Below, piece by piece: positions 50,938-60,404 of a stretch of 64,000 nt of DNA. The stretch comes from Flavobacteriaceae bacterium (GTDB lineage: Bacteria; Bacteroidota; Bacteroidia; Flavobacteriales; Flavobacteriaceae), in contig JALQVG010000017.1 of assembly GCA_023260435.1 (NCBI GenBank), positions 1 to 64,000 of the forward strand. The letters are read 5' to 3'. Position 1 is the first letter of the stretch. The number at the start of each line of letters is the position of its first letter. The notes beneath the pieces were generated by a model, which made no database searches, had not been told where the DNA came from, and saw only the letters and a list, made by a program, of their open reading frames with translations. The position numbers were made by a program, and so were the translations under genes.

Positions 50938-52755
50938 ATGTCTGCACACGCTCACGATCACGTAGAAGACCACGACCACGGACACCACCACCATAAGGAG
51001 ACTTTTATCACTAAGTACATCTTTAGCATGGATCACAAGATGATTGCTAAGCAGTACTTGATCACAGGTTTGATTATGGGCTTTATCGGTATCGCTATGT
51101 CGATTCTGTTTAGAATGCAGCTGGCTTGGCCTGGACAGTCTTTCCCCATCTTTGAGGCATTGTTGGGAAAATGGGCTCCTGACGGTGTTATGGACGCAGA
51201 TATTTATCTTTCCCTGGTGACCATCCACGGTACCATCATGGTGTTCTTTGTACTTACAGCTGGTCTGTCAGGTACATTTAGTAACCTGTTAATACCCTTG
51301 CAGATTGGTGCTCGTGACATGGCCTCTGGATTTTTGAACATGGTTTCTTACTGGTTGTTCTTTTTGTCATCTGCGATCATGGTATCCTCTTTATTCGTTG
51401 AATCAGGACCTGCTTCTGCTGGATGGACGGTTTACCCACCGCTATCTGCACTTCCCATGGCTCAATCTGGTTCTGGACTAGGGATGACACTCTGGTTGGT
51501 TTCTATGGCTATTTTTATTGCTTCCTCTTTGTTAGGTTCACTGAACTACATTGTGACCGTGATTAACCTTCGCACCAAAGGTATGTCGATGACTCGTTTA
51601 CCTCTAACTATCTGGGCGTTTTTTGTCACTGCGATTATCGGGGTAGTTTCTTTCCCTGTTCTTTTATCTGCTGCATTGTTGTTAATTATGGACCGCAGTT
51701 TTGGCACCTCTTTTTTCCTTTCTGATATATTCATTCAAGGTGAGGTGTTGCATTACCAAGGAGGAAGTCCGGTGCTTTACGAACATTTGTTTTGGTTCTT
51801 AGGTCACCCTGAGGTATATATCGTTTTACTACCTGCATTGGGGATAACCTCTGAGGTCATGTCGACAAATGCCCGTAAGCCGATCTTTGGTTACCGCGCC
51901 ATGGTTACTTCCATCATTGCTATCGCGTTTTTATCAACCATTGTATGGGGACACCATATGTTTGTGTCTGGTATGAATCCATTTTTGGGATCTGTATTTA
52001 CATTCACCACCTTATTGATTGCCATCCCTTCAGCCGTAAAAGCGTTTAACTACATCACTACGCTTTGGAAAGGTAATTTGCAAATGAATCCGGCTATGTT
52101 ATTTTCCATCGGTTTGGTATCCACCTTCATTACGGGTGGATTGACCGGTATCGTTTTGGGAGATAGCACCTTGGATATCAACGTTCACGACACCTACTTT
52201 GTAGTAGCTCACTTTCACTTGGTGATGGGTATATCAGCACTCTACGGTTTGTTTGCCGGAGTTTACCACTGGTTCCCTAAAATGTTTGGCCGCATGATGA
52301 ACAAGAACTTGGGTTATGTGCATTTCTGGGTAACTGCTGTTGCTTCTTATGGGGTGTTCTTCCCCATGCACTTTGTCGGTATGGCTGGTGTACCCAGAAG
52401 ATATTATGAAAACACCGCTTTTCCAATGTTTGATGAATTGACCAATCTTCAAGTGTTGATTACGGTATTTGCCATTATCGCTGCCTTGGTACAATTGGTA
52501 TTTGTCTACAATTTTATTTCAAGTATCTATTTTGGGAAAAAAGCCACACAAAATCCTTGGAGTTCAAATACCTTGGAGTGGACTACTCCTGTAGAACATA
52601 TTCACGGAAACTGGCCAGGTGAAATTCCTGAAGTTCACCGTTGGGCTTATGATTATTCCAAAACTGGTAAGTCAGGTGAGTATATCATTCCAGGTCAAGA
52701 TTTTATTCCCCAAACGGAGCCGATGGGCCCCGATGAAGAAGTGCTTCATCATTAA
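50938..52755 (+). CDS. coxA: Cytochrome c oxidase subunit I
   Basis: LTIHGTIMVFF-type MVTIHGTIMVFFV, EHLFWFLGHPEVYIVLLPALG, WGHHMFVSGMNPF, HDTYFVVAHFHLVM. Confidence 0.97.
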   Translation: MSAHAHDHVEDHDHGHHHHKETFITKYIFSMDHKMIAKQYLITGLIMGFIGIAMSILFRMQLAWPGQSFPIFEALLGKWAPDGVMDADIYLSLVTIHGTIMVFFVLTAGLSGTFSNLLIPLQIGARDMASGFLNMVSYWLFFLSSAIMVSSLFVESGPASAGWTVYPPLSALPMAQSGSGLGMTLWLVSMAIFIASSLLGSLNYIVTVINLRTKGMSMTRLPLTIWAFFVTAIIGVVSFPVLLSAALLLIMDRSFGTSFFLSDIFIQGEVLHYQGGSPVLYEHLFWFLGHPEVYIVLLPALGITSEVMSTNARKPIFGYRAMVTSIIAIAFLSTIVWGHHMFVSGMNPFLGSVFTFTTLLIAIPSAVKAFNYITTLWKGNLQMNPAMLFSIGLVSTFITGGLTGIVLGDSTLDINVHDTYFVVAHFHLVMGISALYGLFAGVYHWFPKMFGRMMNKNLGYVHFWVTAVASYGVFFPMHFVGMAGVPRRYYENTAFPMFDELTNLQVLITVFAIIAALVQLVFVYNFISSIYFGKKATQNPWSSNTLEWTTPVEHIHGNWPGEIPEVHRWAYDYSKTGKSGEYIIPGQDFIPQTEPMGPDEEVLHH

Positions 52756-52756
52756 T

Positions 52757-52785
52757 CAAAAGCCCCGGATCCGGGGCTTTTTTTA
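52757..52785 (+). terminator. Intrinsic terminator after coxA
   Basis: AAAAGCCCCGGATCCGGGGCTTTTTTTA. Confidence 0.9.
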
Positions 52786-52830
52786 TACCCATAGATGAAT
52801 TAACTTTATATTGTACCAAATTTTACTGCT

Positions 52831-53658
52831 ATGGCTGTCATCTACCGCCCCTTACTTTTGTTGTTGTTTACTGCTTGGTCTTTTGGCCAAAAAAAGCCAA
52901 CCATTACCGGTAGTCGAAATGTTACCCAAACGTCTATTCCCCTGGAGTCATTTGACCGAATTGTCCTTTTGGATGAGGCCAATATTCACTTAAAAATTGC
53001 GCCTGAGTCCAAAGTGGTGTTTACTGCCGATGACAATCTGCCTCCCGTTTTTCATTTTGAAGTAGTTGACCGTGTGCTATACATTACTACGTATTACGAG
53101 GTGAAAGCACGTAAACAACTCGATATTGATGTATACACACCTGATGTTAAATCTATAGAAATCCAATCGGGTATGGTTGACGCTTTTGTAACCCCAGAAG
53201 TGTCGGATTTATCTTTAGTGCTTCAAGGAACGTCTAGTTTTGTTGTCCATGGGGTGGGGGGGGCTTTAAGGGCTACCTTAAGTGATCGAAGTCGCTTGGA
53301 ATCTAACACAAAGTGGACTTCCTTGAATTTGTCCGCCTCAAGTAGGTCTAGCGCGCTGATTCACGGAGACATCGCTCAGATTTCCTTGGAACAAAATGAC
53401 CGCACTCAAGTCAGGCTTTCCGGCGATACGTCTACGCTTAAAGGCCATTTAAAGGCGGAGTCTGAGTTTGATGGTGTGGAGCTTAACGCTGGCAGTATCG
53501 AGTGGATACAACAGGATAATACCTCTGCGACGCTTACGGCGACTCAAAAAGTTCAGCTATCTCTTTCTGGTGATGCGATCACCAAACTCTATGGTGTGCC
53601 TGAGGTTTCTTTACCTGTGTTTTCTGATCGAGCTCAGTTAATTAAAAAAGAGTTTTAA
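52831..53658 (+). CDS. DUF2807 (head GIN domain) secreted protein
   Basis: N-terminal signal peptide; repeated beta-helix-like segments SFDRIVLLDEANIHLKIAPESKVVFTADDNL...; typical GIN-domain pattern. Confidence 0.75.
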   Translation: MAVIYRPLLLLLFTAWSFGQKKPTITGSRNVTQTSIPLESFDRIVLLDEANIHLKIAPESKVVFTADDNLPPVFHFEVVDRVLYITTYYEVKARKQLDIDVYTPDVKSIEIQSGMVDAFVTPEVSDLSLVLQGTSSFVVHGVGGALRATLSDRSRLESNTKWTSLNLSASSRSSALIHGDIAQISLEQNDRTQVRLSGDTSTLKGHLKAESEFDGVELNAGSIEWIQQDNTSATLTATQKVQLSLSGDAITKLYGVPEVSLPVFSDRAQLIKKEF

Positions 53659-53676
53659 TCCCCTTATTTAGTCCTG

Positions 53677-54699
53677 ATGAATGAATACTTGAACCCAAGT
53701 GGGGATCACCTGTCTAAAGAAGAAGTAGATATTGAAAAGGCCCTAAGGCCTTTGCGTTTTGATGACTTTACCGGACAGGAAAAGGTATTGGAAAACCTGC
53801 AGGTATTCGTTCAAGCCGCTAATCTGAGAGAAGAAGCGTTGGACCATACCTTATTGCACGGACCTCCAGGTCTGGGTAAAACGACACTCGCCCATATTTT
53901 GGCCCATGAACTCGGGGTAGGTATTAAAATTACTTCTGGTCCAGTTTTAGATAAACCTGGAGATCTTGCTGGTTTGTTGACTAATCTTGAGCCCAGAGAT
54001 GTATTGTTTATCGATGAAATCCATCGGTTGTCCCCCGTCATTGAAGAGTATCTATACTCCGCCATGGAGGACTTCAAGATCGATATCATGATCGAAAGTG
54101 GCCCTAATGCCCGATCGGTTCAAATCAACTTAAACCCATTTACCCTAATCGGGGCGACTACCCGTTCTGGATTATTGACTGCTCCCATGAGGGCTCGTTT
54201 TGGGATACAATCCAGATTGGAATATTATTCCACGGAACTTCTGTCCACCATAGCTGTGCGTAGTGCCGCTATTTTAAAAACTGAGATTGATTTGTCCGCA
54301 GCGATTGAAATAGCAGGTCGCAGTCGGGGTACGCCAAGGATTTGTAATGCACTGTTGCGCAGAGTACGTGATTTTGCTCAAATCAAAGGGAATGGCCGCA
54401 TTGATCAGTCAATTGCTCAATATGGACTCAAGGCACTCAATGTCGATCAGTTTGGCCTGGATGAGATGGATAACAAGATCTTAACGACACTGATTGATAA
54501 ATTTAAAGGTGGTCCGGTGGGCATCAATACATTGGCCACGGCTGTATCCGAAAACGCAGAGACCATCGAAGAGGTATATGAACCTTTTTTAATACAACAA
54601 GGCTTTTTGATGCGCACCCCGAGGGGACGAGAGGCTACGGCACTGGCCTATCAGCATTTGGGTAGAATTGATCCTGGCAAGCAAACCGGACTGTTTTGA
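53677..54699 (+). CDS. ruvB: Holliday junction branch migration DNA helicase RuvB
   Basis: [83 protein letters not shown]. Confidence 0.98.
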   Translation: MNEYLNPSGDHLSKEEVDIEKALRPLRFDDFTGQEKVLENLQVFVQAANLREEALDHTLLHGPPGLGKTTLAHILAHELGVGIKITSGPVLDKPGDLAGLLTNLEPRDVLFIDEIHRLSPVIEEYLYSAMEDFKIDIMIESGPNARSVQINLNPFTLIGATTRSGLLTAPMRARFGIQSRLEYYSTELLSTIAVRSAAILKTEIDLSAAIEIAGRSRGTPRICNALLRRVRDFAQIKGNGRIDQSIAQYGLKALNVDQFGLDEMDNKILTTLIDKFKGGPVGINTLATAVSENAETIEEVYEPFLIQQGFLMRTPRGREATALAYQHLGRIDPGKQTGLF

Positions 54700-55634
54700 C
54701 TCCAGCCACTATCACGAATCATACACGGTTGATTAAAGCAGAGGCGGAACGTCTCGGATTTATGCATTGCGGTATTGCTCGTGCTGAATTTTTGTCCGAT
54801 GAAGCTCCTCGATTAGAGAAATGGTTAGCCAAAGGGTTTCACGGTTCCATGTCGTATATGGAACGAAATTTTGACAAGCGCCTAGACCCAAGACTACTTG
54901 TTGAGGGTACGGTTAGTGTACTGAGCTTATCCTATAATTATTACACCCAGACCCAAACACCCTCAGACAGCTTTAAAATTGCCAAGTATGCCTATGGGAC
55001 AGATTATCACCTAGTGATCAAGGATAAACTCAGGGAGCTGCTTCAATTCATACAAGAGCATATTGGGGCTGTTTCGGGTCGAGCGTTCGTAGATTCTGCC
55101 CCAGTGATGGAAAAGGCTTGGGCATCTCGCGCTGGTCTGGGCTGGATAGGGAAAAACGGGAATTTGTTGTCCAAGAAAAAAGGATCTTATTTTTTTCTCG
55201 CAGAGTTATTGATCGATCTACCCTTGGATGTAGATTCCCCTTCAGGAGACTTTCAACACTGCGGCACTTGTCGTGCGTGTATTGATGCCTGCCCTACCCA
55301 GGCTATTGTCGCTCCAGCTGTGGTTGATGCCCAAAGGTGTATTGCGCATGCGACTATAGAGCTCAAAGATAAAATACCCGATACCCTAAAGGGTCAGATG
55401 GACAACTGGATTTTTGGGTGTGATGTATGCCAAGAGGTGTGTCCGTGGAATCGTTTTTCATTACAGCACAACGATCAACGATTAGCTCCAAGGCCTTACG
55501 TTTCCTACAGTTCAGATCAGTGGAAAGATTTGACCCATGAAGTTTTTCGCGAATTGTTTCAAGACACCCCATTTGAACGTGCCAAATATGAGGGGTTGAT
55601 GAGAAATATTGATTTTGTGCAGAATAACGACTAA
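54696..55634 (+). CDS. queG: Epoxyqueuosine reductase QueG
   Basis: [60 protein letters not shown]. 4-nt overlap with ruvB, TTG start. Confidence 0.95.
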   Translation: MTPATITNHTRLIKAEAERLGFMHCGIARAEFLSDEAPRLEKWLAKGFHGSMSYMERNFDKRLDPRLLVEGTVSVLSLSYNYYTQTQTPSDSFKIAKYAYGTDYHLVIKDKLRELLQFIQEHIGAVSGRAFVDSAPVMEKAWASRAGLGWIGKNGNLLSKKKGSYFFLAELLIDLPLDVDSPSGDFQHCGTCRACIDACPTQAIVAPAVVDAQRCIAHATIELKDKIPDTLKGQMDNWIFGCDVCQEVCPWNRFSLQHNDQRLAPRPYVSYSSDQWKDLTHEVFRELFQDTPFERAKYEGLMRNIDFVQNND

Positions 55635-55730
55635 AAGAAATATATTTTTTGCAGTAGAGAAAAATCAATATATTAATTCCCAGAACTAAACCGAATATAA
55701 CCAACCAATTTTCCATCTATTTAATTGATT

Positions 55731-57449
55731 ATGAATTCATTAAGCAACATCGATATTATTGTGATTTTGGTTTATCTCGTGGGTATTGTACTTTACGGGA
55801 TCTCCAAGTCAAAAAGAAGTTCTTCCGAAGACTATTTTTTGGGAGGAAGAACCATGACATGGCCGATCGTAGGGATTGCCTTGTTTTCGGCCAATATTTC
55901 CAGTTCAACCCTAGTGGGATTGGCCTCAGACGCCTTTCAAACCAACGTGAGTGTGTACAACTACGAGTGGTATGCGGTAGTGGTATTGATTTTCTTTGCT
56001 ATTTTCTTTTTGCCTTTTTATTTGAGATCAGGGGTTTATACCATGCCTGAATTCCTCGAGCGTAGATACGACCGAAAGTCTCGTTATTATTTTTCTTTTA
56101 TCACCATAGTGGGTAATGTGCTTGTGGATACGGCAGCCGCTTTGTACGTGGGAAGTATTGTGCTCAAACTGCTTTTTCCCGAAGTGAGTTCTACGGTGAT
56201 TATCATTTCTCTAGCTATTGCTGCTGCAGCCTACACAATCCCTGGTGGGTTGAACTCTGTGATTCAGACTGAAGTGATTCAAGCTATCTTACTATTAATT
56301 GGTTCTGTTTTTATCACCTATTTCGCTTTTGATGCTCTTGGGGGAGGCTGGGATACGATGATGACAAGACTGGATGAAATGCTGACTGCTGGTCAAGTTA
56401 ATTTTGGAGAAAAAGCGGCAAGAGGCTATTATGTTCCAGAGTCTGCGGAGGCGGTATTTAGTTTGGTACGACCTGTCAACGATGAGTTCATGCCTTGGTG
56501 GGGTTTACTCACAGGGGTTCCTTTGCTGGGCTTTTACTTTTGGGCCAACAACCAATTCATGGTGCAACGTGTACTCGGGGCAAAAAACTTAAACCACGGA
56601 AGGTGGGGTGCGTTATTTGCCGGGTTTTTAAAACTTCCTGTGATTTTTGTCATGGTGGTTCCTGGGGTTTTGGCGATTTTGTTGTTTAACGATTTAGATA
56701 TCTCTACCCTAAATTATCCGTTAGCGGATGGTTCTATGTGCAGCAATTTAAAAGACTGCCCAAATTTAACGTATCCAGTTTTGTTGTTCCAATTGCTGCC
56801 TACTGGATTTTTAGGCCTAGTTGTTGCCGGTTTATTGGCTGCGATGATGTCCTCCGTGTCGGCTACATTTAATTCGGCATCCACCTTGATTACCATGGAC
56901 TTTATCCAATTGTTAAGGCCAAAAATGACTTCGAAACAGTTGGTGCGCGCTGGACAGATCGCCACCTTGATTTTGGTGGTGCTTTCATCGGCTTGGGTTC
57001 CATTTATTGAACGTGTTAGCGATTCGCTGTGGAGTTATTTGCAATTGGTGATCGCCTTTACTTCTCCGCCGATTGTTTCAGCGTTTGTTCTTGGCCTTTT
57101 TTGGAAGCGCGCTAATGCTCATGGTGCTTTCTCGAGTTTGATGGTTGGAGCTGCCTTGGCTATGTTCATGATTTTATCGTTGAGCTTTGATCTAGTTCCT
57201 TACCTCAATGATTTTCACTTCCTAGCTAAAGCCAATTTATTGTTTGTTGTCAGTGTTTTTGTACACGTCGTGGTGAGTATTTCTACTCCAGCGCCTGCGG
57301 CCGATATAGTGGATCAATACACCTATAAAAAAGAAATGATCGCTCAAGATACCGAGGAGTTTAGAGGTCTACCTTGGTACCAGCATTTTAGAATATTATC
57401 ATTGATATTACTGGTGATCACAGCGATAATCGTCGGATATTTTTGGTGA
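55731..57449 (+). CDS. Sodium:solute symporter family transporter
   Basis: SSEDYFLGGRTMTWPIVGIALFSANISSSTLVGLASDAF; about 13 TM segments; AAYTIPGGLNSVIQTEVIQAILLLIGS. Confidence 0.9.
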   Translation: MNSLSNIDIIVILVYLVGIVLYGISKSKRSSSEDYFLGGRTMTWPIVGIALFSANISSSTLVGLASDAFQTNVSVYNYEWYAVVVLIFFAIFFLPFYLRSGVYTMPEFLERRYDRKSRYYFSFITIVGNVLVDTAAALYVGSIVLKLLFPEVSSTVIIISLAIAAAAYTIPGGLNSVIQTEVIQAILLLIGSVFITYFAFDALGGGWDTMMTRLDEMLTAGQVNFGEKAARGYYVPESAEAVFSLVRPVNDEFMPWWGLLTGVPLLGFYFWANNQFMVQRVLGAKNLNHGRWGALFAGFLKLPVIFVMVVPGVLAILLFNDLDISTLNYPLADGSMCSNLKDCPNLTYPVLLFQLLPTGFLGLVVAGLLAAMMSSVSATFNSASTLITMDFIQLLRPKMTSKQLVRAGQIATLILVVLSSAWVPFIERVSDSLWSYLQLVIAFTSPPIVSAFVLGLFWKRANAHGAFSSLMVGAALAMFMILSLSFDLVPYLNDFHFLAKANLLFVVSVFVHVVVSISTPAPAADIVDQYTYKKEMIAQDTEEFRGLPWYQHFRILSLILLVITAIIVGYFW

Positions 57450-57459
57450 TAAGTTCCCT

Positions 57460-57489
57460 AAAACGGGTGCCCATGGGCACCCGTTTTTT
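57460..57489 (+). terminator. Intrinsic terminator after the symporter gene
   Basis: AAAACGGGTGCCCATGGGCACCCGTTTTTTA. Confidence 0.88.
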
Positions 57490-57527
57490 AGTTCAATAAA
57501 CTTATCTTTGGGCTAGATTTAAACGAT

Positions 57528-59816
57528 ATGGCACATTCAAAATTAAGGCGTGAAGCATTGGTGTATCACGCCAAGCCACAACCGGGCAAAATTAAAATTG
57601 TTCCTACTAAGCCGTATGCGACTCAACGCGACTTGGCCCTGGCTTATTCTCCGGGTGTAGCTGAACCCTGTTTGGAAATTGAAAAGGACCCGAACAATGC
57701 GTATAAGTATACAGCCAAAGGAAACCTAGTAGCTGTCATATCCAATGGTACAGCTGTTTTGGGTCTTGGAGACATAGGACCATTGGCGTCTAAACCGGTC
57801 ATGGAGGGAAAAGCATTGCTTTTCAAAATATTTGCCGATATCGATAGTATTGACATTGAGGTGGACGCTAAGGATGTGGACGCGTTTGTAGATACTGTAA
57901 AGCGCATCGCGCCAAGTTTTGGAGGAATTAATCTAGAGGACATCAAAGCTCCTGAGGCCTTTGAAATTGAACGTCGTTTAAAGGAGGAATTAGATATTCC
58001 AGTCATGCATGACGATCAGCATGGAACGGCTATTATTTCTGCTGCTGCGTTATTAAACGCCTTGGAGGTGGCGCAAAAGTCTATTGATCAAGTGACTATT
58101 GTGATTAATGGTGCTGGTGCTGCAGCCGTTTCGTGCACCAAGCTATACAAGGCACTTGGCGCTAAAAACAGCCAGATGATTATGCTGGATTCTAAAGGTG
58201 TAATACGCAAAGATCGCCCCGATCTTACTGCTGAAAAGGCGGAATTTGCTACAGATCGCGATCTGAACACTTTAGAAGAGGCCATGGTTGGCGCCGATGT
58301 ATTTATCGGTCTTTCTATTGCTGACGTTGTCACCCCAGAGATGTTGTTGTCCATGGCTGAAACTCCGATTGTTTTTGCTCTAGCCAATCCAAATCCCGAG
58401 ATTGATTACCACCTAGCTTGTGCGACCAGGCCTGATATTATCATGGCCACTGGACGTTCTGACTTTCCTAACCAAGTTAATAATGTACTTGGTTTCCCCT
58501 ATATATTTAGAGGTGCATTGGATGTTCGGGCTACCAAAATTAATGAAGCGATGAAAGTTGCTGCAGTTCGCGCTTTGGCAGAGCTGACTAAAGAAGTGGT
58601 GCCTGAGCAAGTAAATATTACCTATGGGGAAACTCGGTTGGCATTTGGTAAGGATTACATTATTCCTAAACCATTTGACCCCAGACTGATTGGCACCATT
58701 CCAGTAGCTGTTGCTAAAGCGGCTGTTGAAAGCGGGGTAGCTTTAAATCCACTCGAAGATTGGGATAAATACAGAGAAGATTTATTGTCTCGCTCGGGTA
58801 ATGACAATAAGCTTATTCGCCAAATGCACAACAGAGCCAAACTCGATCTAAAGAAAATCGTTTTTGCGGAAGCAGATCATTTAGACGTCCTTAAGGCAGC
58901 CCAATTTGTGTATGAAGAAGGCATAGCCATTCCCATTTTATTAGGTCATGCGGATGTGATCAAAGCCTTGATGGAGGAGCTTGAGTTTGAGGCTGATTTG
59001 TGTATTGTCGATCCTAAAGATGATGCGGCCAAAGCCAAACGTATCGTGTACGGTCAGGCCTATTGGGAATCCAGAAGACGCACGGGAATTACTCAATACA
59101 TAGCGGAAAATAAAATGAAGGAACGCAATCACTACGGTGCTATGATGGTGCTCGAAGGTGATGCAGACGGAATGATTTCTGGGTATTCCAGACCATATGC
59201 CATGGTGGCTAAGCCGATATTGGAGCTTATTGGGCGCGCCCCAGGCGTTGGTCGGGTAGCCTCGACAAATATCATGATCACTGATCGTGGGCCCTTGTTT
59301 TTGGCAGACACCACCATGAATATTGATCCTACCGCAGAGCAATTGGCTGAAATTGCATTGATGACAGCTCAAGTGGTAAGGACTTTCGGATTTGAACCGG
59401 TAATCGCCCTATTGTCTTACGCCAATTTTGGTACTTCGGAACATCCACATGCCGCCAAAGTGAAACAAGCGGTTAAATTATTGCACACCCAACACCCTGA
59501 TTTATTGGTTGATGGAGAGTTGCAACTCGACTTCGCGCTAAACAAAGAGCTACACCAACGCATATTTCCGTTCTCTAAGATTGCAGGTAAAAAAGTAAAC
59601 ACTTTGGTTTTTCCTAACCTTGAGTCGGCCAATATCACCTACAAATTGCTTAAAGAAGTGAATCATGCCGATTCCATTGGTCCATTTTTGATGGGGTTGA
59701 AAAACCCGATCCACTTGATTCAACTCGGAGCCAGTGTTCAAGAAATGGTTAATATGGCTGCGCTTACCGCCATAGATGCTCAAGAGCGCTCATCAACTAA
59801 TAAGTCGAATTCATGA
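57528..59816 (+). CDS. maeB: NADP-dependent malic enzyme with C-terminal phosphotransacetylase-like domain
   Basis: YSPGVAEPCLEIEKDPNNAYKYTAKGNLVAVISNGTAVLGLGDIG; MHDDQHGTAIISAAALLNAL; C-terminal PTA-like region; 762 aa. Confidence 0.96.
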   Translation: MAHSKLRREALVYHAKPQPGKIKIVPTKPYATQRDLALAYSPGVAEPCLEIEKDPNNAYKYTAKGNLVAVISNGTAVLGLGDIGPLASKPVMEGKALLFKIFADIDSIDIEVDAKDVDAFVDTVKRIAPSFGGINLEDIKAPEAFEIERRLKEELDIPVMHDDQHGTAIISAAALLNALEVAQKSIDQVTIVINGAGAAAVSCTKLYKALGAKNSQMIMLDSKGVIRKDRPDLTAEKAEFATDRDLNTLEEAMVGADVFIGLSIADVVTPEMLLSMAETPIVFALANPNPEIDYHLACATRPDIIMATGRSDFPNQVNNVLGFPYIFRGALDVRATKINEAMKVAAVRALAELTKEVVPEQVNITYGETRLAFGKDYIIPKPFDPRLIGTIPVAVAKAAVESGVALNPLEDWDKYREDLLSRSGNDNKLIRQMHNRAKLDLKKIVFAEADHLDVLKAAQFVYEEGIAIPILLGHADVIKALMEELEFEADLCIVDPKDDAAKAKRIVYGQAYWESRRRTGITQYIAENKMKERNHYGAMMVLEGDADGMISGYSRPYAMVAKPILELIGRAPGVGRVASTNIMITDRGPLFLADTTMNIDPTAEQLAEIALMTAQVVRTFGFEPVIALLSYANFGTSEHPHAAKVKQAVKLLHTQHPDLLVDGELQLDFALNKELHQRIFPFSKIAGKKVNTLVFPNLESANITYKLLKEVNHADSIGPFLMGLKNPIHLIQLGASVQEMVNMAALTAIDAQERSSTNKSNS

Positions 59817-60394
59817 TTGCATATCTCCAAGGTAGACTGTCGGAAAAATACCCTACACACGTAGTGATTGAATGTCAGGGGGTAGGGTACGAAGTACATA
59901 TTTCCTTGCACACCTATGGTCAGTTGGGAGATCAAGAGCAAATTAAGCTATTGACTCATCTGCATATCAAGGAAGACAGCCATACCCTGTACGGATTTTG
60001 TGATGACTTTGAGCGCGCCCTATTTCGTTTGTTGTTGACGGTTTCTGGTATTGGCACCAACACAGCCCGAACGATGTTATCCTCCGTTTCTCCCAATGAG
60101 TTAAAAGACGCAGTGATTCGCGAGGACGTTCGTTTGATCCAAAGCATCAAAGGGATTGGAGCCAAAACGGCACAGCGAATCATACTGGATTTGAAAGATA
60201 AGATGATCAAGTTGACAGGTGATTCAAAATCTGTGGCATTGACACACAATACAAACAAAGAAGAAGCGTTATCTGCCTTAGAGATCCTGGGCTTCAGCCG
60301 TAAGTCTGCTGAGCCTATTTTGGAGAAAATTGATCAGGCCAATCCGGGCTTAACCGTTGAAGATCTGATTAAAATGACCCTAAAACAGATATAA
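59813..60394 (+). CDS. ruvA: Holliday junction branch migration protein RuvA
   Basis: MIAYLQGRLSEKYPTHVVIECQGVGYEVHISLHTY; LLTVSGIGTNTARTMLSS; IKGIGAKTAQRIILDLKDK. Confidence 0.95.
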   Translation: MIAYLQGRLSEKYPTHVVIECQGVGYEVHISLHTYGQLGDQEQIKLLTHLHIKEDSHTLYGFCDDFERALFRLLLTVSGIGTNTARTMLSSVSPNELKDAVIREDVRLIQSIKGIGAKTAQRIILDLKDKMIKLTGDSKSVALTHNTNKEEALSALEILGFSRKSAEPILEKIDQANPGLTVEDLIKMTLKQI

Positions 60395-60404
60395 TTATAG
60401 TTGT

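Noticed and set aside
58941-59372. 143-aa minus-strand ORF
   Set aside because: Antisense to maeB; no recognisable domain.
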